Origin: an archaeon
Lineage (GTDB): Archaea > Asgardarchaeota > Hermodarchaeia > Hermodarchaeales > Hermodarchaeaceae
DNA length: 22,341 bases
Direction: 5' to 3'
Assembly (NCBI GenBank): GCA_016550405.1
Contig: JABXGX010000036.1
Coordinates: 1-22,341 of the forward strand
The position numbers and the translations under genes are program-made. The first letter of the stretch is position 1. Every line of letters starts with the position of its first letter. A model generated the notes under the pieces. It was not told the DNA's origin, made no database searches, and worked only from the letters and a program-made list of their open reading frames with translations. Shown piece after piece: positions 16,213 to 22,341 of the stretch.

Positions 16213-19200
16213 ATGAGACGCGTCACAGTTCTTACGCTAGTATTCATTAGTTTACTACTTAGTAGTATTGCTTCAGTGCACCCTTTCACAAAAGCGTGTT
16301 TTCCTGCGTCTCTCGCTACCCCTGATGCCTGGTCACCAGTTACGGTCTTACCCTCTCCGAATTCCTGCTCTGCTTCTCCACCCGTATCGTCCCCTCCATC
16401 CGTCGCTTATCTGACCAACGGCTCAAATCTAGCCTTTTGGCAGCGAGAAATGGCCACTTGTGTGAATGCGACACGTCTAATGGGTCTTCTCACTTTACTT
16501 GCGGGCTATAATAGCCGACATCCCTTCCACCCGGATGCAAACGCCTCCATAGATTTTATAACATCCTATCTTTCATCGATGGGAGTCTCATACATTAGTG
16601 ACTGGTTTTATATCCCTAAAGCCACATGGAACGGAACCACATACATCAACCAGAATTTCTGGACACGGAATCTGTATGTTACACCCTGGGGCATTAATGC
16701 CTCCGCCTCTACAATCATAATCACTTGTCACCTCGATTCTGCTCGGTATGATCTGCTAGGTCTAACAACCACCCTAGCTCATGGGGCAAATGATAATGCT
16801 GCGGGTATTGCCACCCTCCTTGAAGCTCTTAATATTCTTGTTGCCAATCCAGGATCCTTCAACAAGTGGAATGTGTTGTTTGCATTCTTAGGTGGCGAGG
16901 AAGGGAATGGAACTCAATCCTTGTGGGGCTCACATCAACTCCTTTCTCATGGTCTTCGGTTATTAGGTATCAATCCTACAACAACCTTTGTCCTTAATAT
17001 CGATGAAATTGCTTACGCTGGACTCGTCTGGCCCACCTTCCTCGCTCTATACTATTTTTCTGAGGAATATGTTACCCCCATTCAGCATAGCCTTCTCGAA
17101 ACCTCATTTAATCTGAACATCCCATTAGTAGACACGCAGACTTCACGAATCGAAACTCTAGATGATCTCCATCACGATTTCGCCTGGTGCATCTCCGAAT
17201 GGACCTTCCATACAAACGGAATGCCTACGGTGACTATCTCAACCAATCAATATCCGGATCCCTACAAACATTCTCTCTATGATGGGATATCCCATTGTAA
17301 ACTCATTAATCTCGTGAATACGACTCAGCTAATCCTCGGTCTTGTTTTAGATTTCGCCTTCGACGTGCCTCCCACACCTCCGAATAATTCAGAGGACTGG
17401 GTTCCGCTCTTCGAGGAAATCGCCCACATTACAATCACTGATTACTTAGACCCACGACTTTGGCAATATCAAGCACTAATCATTGATCCATTACTTCTTA
17501 TTGATGCTGTAATGGTTCAACACATAACACAATTTTCCCTTCCTCTCCTCGCGTTAGGTAATGGAGGCGCTCTATTTTTGCACCATTCTGCGAGCCTCAC
17601 CATTACAAATATTGGTACGACTCAACTAGCAGTGGATGGGCTTAAAGCATTCCATCCCGTCATCCAGAGTTCTTCACTCCTTGATGGTTCCGCTGCTCAG
17701 TTATTCCGAAACTGCTCAACGGTTCACGCAGTTTCAATCCACAACTCAAGTCTGGTACTGGTAGGGAATACAATATGGTCATCCCTAGCGTATTTTCCTC
17801 CGGCTTTAACATCTATTCCAGTTCTTTTTCTAGGACCTAATCTACCTAGCACTTCAACTGCACAAGCAACAGCTGAAAATGGGCTAGCCTGGTTACTCGA
17901 AAAAAATAAAATCGGAATCAGACTAGGACTCGACCAACAAGACCCAGTTGTAGGCACCACTTCGAAACTCTATGTATTCGTTGGCGATCTCACCACCTGG
18001 GTTGGTCTAGGAGACCGACTGGTCCACCTTAACTTGACGATTCAAGGGATCTCAGAGGAATTCCAGGTTATCACAAATGGAACAGGGGTTGCGTCTCTCC
18101 CGCTTTTCTTAAAAGCCCCTTTGCCTTACTTGATTCGTGCGTCCTCCGCATTAGCGCTAGAAAGTCAGTTTATCTTTATTCCCCGCTCATTATGTTCGGC
18201 ACACCTCGAATATCTGCCGTCCATCCAACAGGGAGAACTTCTCCCAATTTTGTGTAAAATTAATTCATCCTGGAAGTCCACTGTCTATGTAAACCTCAGT
18301 CTCGCCGCTGAAGAGGTTGGATTCGCCTCAAAACCAAATCTCCTTCTCATCCCCGGTGAGAACGTCTTTCATCTTACTCTTGAAATCCGACCAAGCTGCA
18401 CCCCAAGCACCTATAATCTCTCTCTTCTGATTTCCGCTTCCTCTCTCATCTTCCTGGCTGACCAAGTTCCCCTAGCTGTGGAACCCGCTTTCATTCTTAC
18501 AATTCTTGAAAAACCTGACACGACCCTGCAAAATCAACTTTTCTCAATCAAGGTGAATCTCACCAACTTAGGAACACAAACTCGCGTCTTTGATATTGTA
18601 GCAGATTTGAATTTCTGGGGATTCATCCAGGTTATCGTCCAAAGTAACACCACCCGATCAATTGTCCTCCAACTCCGATATATTACCACAGTAATCACGG
18701 ATACGGGAGTTCGTTCATTATCCCTCGCACTCTTCGCAAGCGACCAACGAATCCTCACTGTTGAAAGTCCTATCTATGTGGGTTATTCTACAATGAACCT
18801 TATTCTCACACTACTCCCTCCCGCTTTTCTAATCGCTCTTTGTATTATTGGAATTGTGTGGTTAAGAAACGGAAAACGTTCTCAACGCCAGAATCAGGCT
18901 AATAGCTCTCTTCCTCTCCAGTTTGTTATTCCTGGAAATCAGAGTATGCAATTTCAATGGGGAACAAATAGGGATGAAACCGGATACCAATCCCCCCTTA
19001 CTCCTCAAACCATGAACCAATTAACTCAAGTTATCCAGAAACTGAAACTAACCACGAGAAACAAGAATGGCAATTCAAATGACCGTATTGTTCTTGCTTG
19101 GGAAAAGAAAGGACAAGAACTCCACATCATACTGCAAAACAAAAATCGAGAACTCGTTCATCAGCTACTCAAACTACTCTCAGAATCAACTTTTTCACAG

Positions 19201-19230
19201 AATGAAATAGGTGATCGCCATGAACCTTAG
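16213..19230 (+). CDS. giant membrane-anchored M28-family metallopeptidase
   Basis: A 1005-residue exported aminopeptidase-like enzyme. Signal peptide at residues 1-22 (MRRVTVLTLVFISLLLSSIA). M28 domain about 60-375 with all five di-zinc ligands visible: H173 in CHLDS, D194 in GANDNAAG, E229/E230 in GGEEG, D264 in NIDEI, H353 in KHSLYDG. These suit a cocatalytic zinc exopeptidase of the aminopeptidase Y/S kind, cleaving N-terminal residues outside the cell. Residues about 390-580 hold a second domain with the look of a Rossmann/GATase module (QALIIDPLLL, LLALGNGGALFLHH). Beta-sandwich stretches fill 590-855, one membrane helix spans about 862-886, and a 118-residue cytoplasmic tail follows. 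The open frame reaches back to 16099, but the TATA box and signal peptide fix the start at 16213. It overlaps the next gene by 11 nt. Confidence 0.9.
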   Translation: MRRVTVLTLVFISLLLSSIASVHPFTKACFPASLATPDAWSPVTVLPSPNSCSASPPVSSPPSVAYLTNGSNLAFWQREMATCVNATRLMGLLTLLAGYNSRHPFHPDANASIDFITSYLSSMGVSYISDWFYIPKATWNGTTYINQNFWTRNLYVTPWGINASASTIIITCHLDSARYDLLGLTTTLAHGANDNAAGIATLLEALNILVANPGSFNKWNVLFAFLGGEEGNGTQSLWGSHQLLSHGLRLLGINPTTTFVLNIDEIAYAGLVWPTFLALYYFSEEYVTPIQHSLLETSFNLNIPLVDTQTSRIETLDDLHHDFAWCISEWTFHTNGMPTVTISTNQYPDPYKHSLYDGISHCKLINLVNTTQLILGLVLDFAFDVPPTPPNNSEDWVPLFEEIAHITITDYLDPRLWQYQALIIDPLLLIDAVMVQHITQFSLPLLALGNGGALFLHHSASLTITNIGTTQLAVDGLKAFHPVIQSSSLLDGSAAQLFRNCSTVHAVSIHNSSLVLVGNTIWSSLAYFPPALTSIPVLFLGPNLPSTSTAQATAENGLAWLLEKNKIGIRLGLDQQDPVVGTTSKLYVFVGDLTTWVGLGDRLVHLNLTIQGISEEFQVITNGTGVASLPLFLKAPLPYLIRASSALALESQFIFIPRSLCSAHLEYLPSIQQGELLPILCKINSSWKSTVYVNLSLAAEEVGFASKPNLLLIPGENVFHLTLEIRPSCTPSTYNLSLLISASSLIFLADQVPLAVEPAFILTILEKPDTTLQNQLFSIKVNLTNLGTQTRVFDIVADLNFWGFIQVIVQSNTTRSIVLQLRYITTVITDTGVRSLSLALFASDQRILTVESPIYVGYSTMNLILTLLPPAFLIALCIIGIVWLRNGKRSQRQNQANSSLPLQFVIPGNQSMQFQWGTNRDETGYQSPLTPQTMNQLTQVIQKLKLTTRNKNGNSNDRIVLAWEKKGQELHIILQNKNRELVHQLLKLLSESTFSQNEIGDRHEP
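19208..19214 (+). promoter_or_regulatory. Shine-Dalgarno site AGGTGAT for the ATG at 19220
   Basis: AGGTGAT ends five nt before the ATG at 19220, making it the likely start instead of the GTG at 19211, which lies inside the site. It lies within the end of the peptidase gene. Confidence 0.6.
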
Positions 19231-19720
19231 CTGGTATTCTCTACCTGCAATGGTAATTCTGTTTATCTTTTTCCTTGAAATTATCATCACCTTGCGAATC
19301 TATCGAAAACATCGAAGCCATCAGAAAACCAGAATCCGAGATAATCCATCTTTTCTAATAGTGACCAGTTCACACCCACCATACCAAAACAGTCACAGTG
19401 ATCAACCCGTTTCAGATTTGACTCCTCAACTTACCAAACTTATTCTTACCAATCCGCCAACATCTTCCTCTAGACAGCAAAATTACCGACTCAATTCTTG
19501 TGTATGTCTAGGCAGCGTCTTCACCCTAACCTTTCTCCTCATCAATTATTCTATCCGCCCCATTACCTATGCCTGGACCCTTCTTCTGTTTCCCGTTCTC
19601 ATTCCCCTCCCCTTCCTCGTTATCCCTGCACTTTTCGATTTTAGGTCCTATACAACCTTTAGCAGTCTATTCGGTGGACTAGTCTTAGGGGCCATTGCTT
19701 ATCTCCTATTATTAGGGTGA
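19220..19720 (+). CDS. small membrane protein, translationally coupled to the M28 peptidase
   Basis: Not recognised. 166 residues with one hydrophobic segment near the N-terminus (about 5-27), a polar Ser/Pro/His-rich loop of about 65 residues, and two or three further hydrophobic segments (about 95-111, 116-136 and 146-165), ending in a hydrophobic C-terminus. The ATG at 19220 has a Shine-Dalgarno site; its 11-nt overlap with the peptidase gene makes co-translation very likely. It could be a partner that holds or regulates the peptidase's membrane segment. That role is inferred from position only. Confidence 0.75.
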   Translation: MNLSWYSLPAMVILFIFFLEIIITLRIYRKHRSHQKTRIRDNPSFLIVTSSHPPYQNSHSDQPVSDLTPQLTKLILTNPPTSSSRQQNYRLNSCVCLGSVFTLTFLLINYSIRPITYAWTLLLFPVLIPLPFLVIPALFDFRSYTTFSSLFGGLVLGAIAYLLLLG

Positions 19721-19978
19721 AATGAAAATATATGCGAAACCAAAATCATTGTATCAAAACCCTACACATAAACTCAAACACTCATAACTTATGCTCATTC
19801 TAGTTTTTCCCGACACAATTCATCGAAAGACTACGTTTTGCTAGGTCTTTTGGTAAAATTCAACTGATGAACAAATGACCAGTTCTCCTCAGTCTAAACG
19901 CTAAGTTAACTATCACTTCCTAAACTTCTTATGGCTCAGATGTGTAGCTACAATGTACGAAATTAAAGGAGCTAAAAG
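19721..19978. other. intergenic region between the envelope cluster and the PLD gene
   Basis: About 258 nt, AT-rich. GTTTTTCCC at 19803-19811 could end the cluster transcript. An AAAGGAG site precedes the next gene; a promoter is likely but only a weak TTCTTATGG element (about 19926-19934) is visible. Confidence 0.45.
19965..19971 (+). promoter_or_regulatory. Shine-Dalgarno site AAAGGAG for the PLD gene
   Basis: AAAGGAG lies seven nt before the ATG at 19979, a good archaeal ribosome binding site that supports this start. Confidence 0.6.
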
Positions 19979-20917
19979 ATGAGCACCGCTCGACTTGGAC
20001 GTGTAGCAAAAGAGGCACTCCTATTGATACGCAAGTTCATGAGTCAGGGTGATTTTCAACGTGCCTCTAATGCTGCTCTTAAGGCCGCTGAAGCGTTTAA
20101 CGAACTCGCCAAACATTCCACTGGTTCAGCGTCCAAACTTGCATATCAGCGAGCTCGAGTTCTCGTCGAGATTACTAAAGCTCTTCGACTTGAAGAACCT
20201 CTCCCATTACGCCTGGTCGATGCCCTTGACAGCTTTTTCCCTGAGGATCAAGATACTCCATCTGTCACATCTGCTATTGAAGAAGAGATTGAAAATTCTA
20301 CAATTACTCCAGCCGAAGAAATCGAATCAACCAGAGATGGACCTGTACAAGAATTCGTTAATGATGCAGGAGCGATGCAACATCAGCTCCTAAATGGAAT
20401 ATCTATTGCTCACACCCTAGTAGAGATGCTAGACCGAGCAACTCAGAGTATTCGGATCATGGTGCAAAACTTTACAGATGTTAAAACCATAACTGTTGGA
20501 ACAGAATCCTGTGAAGTGAACCTTCTTAACCGCCTAATCGCAAAAGCGAATCAAGGTGTTAAAATCCGAATCATCATTCGTGAACCAGAAGCGTTTGGGG
20601 CTGCATCTAATCACTTCCAAGAAGCCGTCGAAAAACTCCTCCAGGACGCCCCTTCGATTGAAATCCTCGTCTGTGCTCAAATGCATATCAAATCCATCAT
20701 CATTGACGAGTCTGAAGTCCTTGAAGGAAGTGCCAACTTCACAGCAAAAGGATTATCCGGAATCGGCGAGCAAGCCACTTGGACCAACAATACTGAATTC
20801 GTCACCCAATTTACTCAGCGATTTGACCAATATTGGGTCCATCAAAGCTCCGAATGTACTGAATGTAAAAAACGGACTTGTGAAGTACATCCCCTCTCTC
20901 GACGTGCCACACAATAG
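19979..20917 (+). CDS. PLD-superfamily protein with MIT-like N-terminal bundle and Cys/His tail
   Basis: A 312-residue cytoplasmic protein of three parts. Residues 1-72 form three amphipathic helices (GRVAKEALLLIRKF; DFQRASNAALKAAEAFNELAKH; ASKLAYQRARVLVEITKALR), the size and pattern of an MIT (microtubule interacting and trafficking) domain. Residues 73-130 are an acidic linker. Residues about 130-295 form a PLD-like domain: a first half with IRIMVQNFTD and RLIAKANQGVKIRIIIRE, then the catalytic-type HxKxxxxD motif HIKSIIID followed by GSANFT. One such motif is present, so a homodimer would be needed for catalysis. The end has CTECKKRTCEVH, a likely zinc-binding knuckle. Eukaryotic MITD1 has the same MIT plus PLD-fold order and binds ESCRT-III. 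TrmB-type regulators also carry PLD folds but begin with winged helices, not this bundle. The MIT assignment is inferred. Confidence 0.8.
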   Translation: MSTARLGRVAKEALLLIRKFMSQGDFQRASNAALKAAEAFNELAKHSTGSASKLAYQRARVLVEITKALRLEEPLPLRLVDALDSFFPEDQDTPSVTSAIEEEIENSTITPAEEIESTRDGPVQEFVNDAGAMQHQLLNGISIAHTLVEMLDRATQSIRIMVQNFTDVKTITVGTESCEVNLLNRLIAKANQGVKIRIIIREPEAFGAASNHFQEAVEKLLQDAPSIEILVCAQMHIKSIIIDESEVLEGSANFTAKGLSGIGEQATWTNNTEFVTQFTQRFDQYWVHQSSECTECKKRTCEVHPLSRRATQ

Positions 20918-20947
20918 GTGCTTTTTCTGATAGTAATATATTGTCCC

Positions 20948-20954
20948 TTTTTTT
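20948..20954 (+). terminator. T-run terminator after the PLD gene
   Basis: Seven consecutive T residues 31 nt after the stop codon, without a strong hairpin, which is the usual form for archaeal intrinsic termination. Confidence 0.5.
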
Positions 20955-21003
20955 CGTAATGAAAGATTTATCCCGCTGAAGAGAGAATTCGTCTCTACTT
21001 ATA

Positions 21004-21056
21004 TGGAAAAACGGTATTTTAAAAGATATTTTCCATTAAAAGACGTTTAAAACCGT
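21004..21056. repeat. two overlapping inverted repeats in the regulator promoter region
   Basis: TGGAAAA (21004-21010) pairs with TTTTCCA (21029-21035). Overlapping it, ACGGTATTTTAAA (21011-21023) is an imperfect match to the reverse complement of GTTTAAAACCGT (21045-21056). They lie 80-130 nt before the TATA box and could be operator sites, possibly for the HTH protein encoded next. Confidence 0.4.
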
Positions 21057-21135
21057 TAAAAATAGAAATAGAGATTTTACGACATCTATACAGTGGTTTT
21101 AAGGGATTTCTATCAGTTATCGATATCCCATCGTG

Positions 21136-21149
21136 GACTTTAAATAAAA
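21136..21149 (+). promoter_or_regulatory. TATA box for the HTH regulator gene
   Basis: GACTTTAAATAAAA is a strong archaeal TATA-like element. Transcription about 26 nt downstream would begin near 21170, leaving about 37 nt before the TTG at 21207. Confidence 0.6.
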
Positions 21150-21206
21150 AACAGAGACACACAATTTCTTTCAAGGGCAACCGCCGAGCAGGGGGCGAAT
21201 CAACGC

Positions 21207-22341
21207 TTGGCGACTACGGCACGTACACAACACACCGCAAAAGAAAAACTCACCTCAAATCAACGCCGGCACCACCGGCAAGAAATCGCGAAACGATTGA
21301 AAGCTATTCAGCATGATATTAATCAGTTGACAGACAGTACACCGCCCATTCCTACGCGAATCCAATTTTATGACGATGACGCTCTCAACAGCCCACGCTT
21401 CTGTGGATCATATGAAAAGGGAAAATTCCATATTGCCTCCCAACTCGTGAATCGCCCCCTCCTCCTTGAAACAGTCCTCTACCGAGAAATGTACACCACC
21501 TTGCTCCCTCCCATCGTAAAGAGTGTTGCCGAGAGTGGGGATTTAGGTATCCTTTGTGCCTATCATCACACCACTGAAACAAAGCTCAGCCAACTTTTAA
21601 AATTGTGGCAAGTAGTTTCCCCGCGCCAGTTTTTTGGCGACATAATCTACAATGCACCATTCTCGTTTCCACTCTTCAACCGAGTAACTCAAGGAACATT
21701 TTTGAAACGCATCCTTCCGTATTTCGATGAACTCGAACCAGCTGTCACTCCTTTAACCTCACGAGAATATGTCGATTTGCTAGAGACCTTTATGCTCAAT
21801 TACGCCTCCCCCTTGAACGAGCAAGAACTACGGGTTCTTCATTTGATGATCGAGAATCCCACCTCGACTCTACGACAGCTCCAACAAATTTCATCCTATT
21901 CACTAGGTACTCTTAGTAACTACTTGACTAATTTTCGTGAAAAACTCCTTTTCTCCCGATTCTACCGCATAAACTATCCAAGGATACGTTTGAACCATAT
22001 TGCGGTACTCGCTTATCCTGCTCCTGGAAGTCGAATCTTACGGTATCTTGAGCAATGCCCCTATCTTCGAAAAATACACCGATTTGGAGGTAGTGGTGCC
22101 CCCTATCTTCTCAGTTACACACTTCCTCGGTTACGCCTTCGACGGTTGCAAGAATGGTTACAAGAATTGGTAGGCCTTGGGCATCTTCTACGTTATCGTT
22201 TCTACCCCTTGAGTGGGGTATTCAACGGGTATAACCTTCGAAGCTACCTCGCTCACGAGGCAGATGTTCCTGTAGCAGAACGATTTCGCTGGATAGCTTG
22301 GGTCCGGTATCTTCGTGATGTTCTAATCCGCGAAGGATATG
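21207..22341 (+). CDS. helix-turn-helix regulator, Lrp/AsnC-like (3' end outside window)
   Basis: About 378 residues are visible and the frame stays open to the window edge. No ATG or GTG lies between the in-frame stop at 21141 and the TTG at 21207, so TTG is the likely start, preceded by a GGGGG run. The N-terminal 210 residues are unrecognised and mixed alpha/beta (for example RIQFYDDDALNSPRF and SGDLGILCAYHH). Then comes a helix-turn-helix: LNEQELRVLHLMIENP, TLRQLQQISSYSLGTLSNYLTNFREKL (about 203-245). Behind it, HIAVLAYPAPGSRILRYLEQ-CPYLRKIHRFGGSG with a LLSYTLP strand reads like a RAM/ferredoxin-like effector domain. The arrangement suits an effector-sensing transcription factor. Its target is unknown; nested inverted repeats in its own promoter suggest autoregulation. 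Because no stop is seen, the true length is unknown. Confidence 0.7.
   Translation, partial: MATTARTQHTAKEKLTSNQRRHHRQEIAKRLKAIQHDINQLTDSTPPIPTRIQFYDDDALNSPRFCGSYEKGKFHIASQLVNRPLLLETVLYREMYTTLLPPIVKSVAESGDLGILCAYHHTTETKLSQLLKLWQVVSPRQFFGDIIYNAPFSFPLFNRVTQGTFLKRILPYFDELEPAVTPLTSREYVDLLETFMLNYASPLNEQELRVLHLMIENPTSTLRQLQQISSYSLGTLSNYLTNFREKLLFSRFYRINYPRIRLNHIAVLAYPAPGSRILRYLEQCPYLRKIHRFGGSGAPYLLSYTLPRLRLRRLQEWLQELVGLGHLLRYRFYPLSGVFNGYNLRSYLAHEADVPVAERFRWIAWVRYLRDVLIREGY

Larger units (their letters stand above)
20918..21206. other. AT-rich intergenic region with inverted repeats
   Basis: It starts with a seven-T run at 20948-20954, a probable terminator for the PLD gene. It then holds AGAGA-GAATTCG-TCTCT at about 20980-20996, nested inverted repeats (see below), and a TATA box at 21136-21149. 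No gene or RNA gene was recognised. Confidence 0.5.

Noticed and set aside
19979..20917. TrmB-type sugar-sensing transcription regulator
   Set aside because: TrmB proteins also contain a PLD fold, but they start with a winged helix; here there is a three-helix bundle and a HxKxxxxD motif.
1..22341. CRISPR array, insertion sequence, prophage or integrase attachment site
   Set aside because: No regularly spaced direct repeats, transposase, integrase or tRNA-end duplication was seen on either strand.

Overview
The window looks like a stretch of an archaeal chromosome. TATA-box promoters sit just upstream of very short leaders, Shine-Dalgarno sites are sparse, and the gene set includes an archaeal-type inositol-1-phosphate synthase, RAM (Lrp/AsnC effector) proteins and Zn-ribbon/winged-helix proteins. 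The huge membrane-anchored secreted proteins, the GH3-type enzyme and an apparent MIT-like plus phospholipase-D-like protein suggest an Asgard lineage, perhaps Heimdallarchaeia-like. That placement is inference; no rRNA or tRNA gene was seen that would settle it.

Left part (1-3579, + strand): the 3' end of inositol-1-phosphate synthase, a RimK-type ATP-grasp ligase, about 670 nt without a convincing gene (possibly decayed coding sequence), and a complete GH3-family acyl-adenylating enzyme. Middle-left (3639-7533, - strand): five genes. In transcription order they are a small unknown protein, a stand-alone RAM domain, an EamA/DMT-type permease that carries its own C-terminal RAM domain, an unknown soluble protein behind a clear TATA box, and a multi-pass membrane protein. 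The RAM protein and the RAM-fused permease are 15 nt apart and look like an effector-sensing transport unit.

Centre-right (8000-19720, + strand): a seven-gene, tightly spaced cluster devoted to the cell envelope. It holds a membrane protein, a membrane-embedded HExxH metallopeptidase-like protein, a signal-anchored protein, a 1642-residue surface protein with a prenyltransferase-beta-like alpha/alpha toroid and beta-sandwich modules, an overlapping Zn-ribbon/winged-helix protein, a 1005-residue membrane-anchored M28 metallopeptidase, and a small three-pass membrane protein overlapping it. Both giant proteins seem to share a Rossmann-like module and both end in one membrane helix and a cytoplasmic tail. 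The most plausible reading is a surface recognition or degradation system with linked regulation.

Right end (19979-22341): a PLD-superfamily protein with an MIT-like N-terminal helical bundle and a Cys/His-rich tail, which recalls the eukaryotic ESCRT-III partner MITD1. Then comes an AT-rich intergenic region with nested inverted repeats and a strong TATA box, and the first part of an HTH regulator, read from a TTG codon, that runs off the window. No CRISPR array, insertion sequence or stable RNA gene was recognised.
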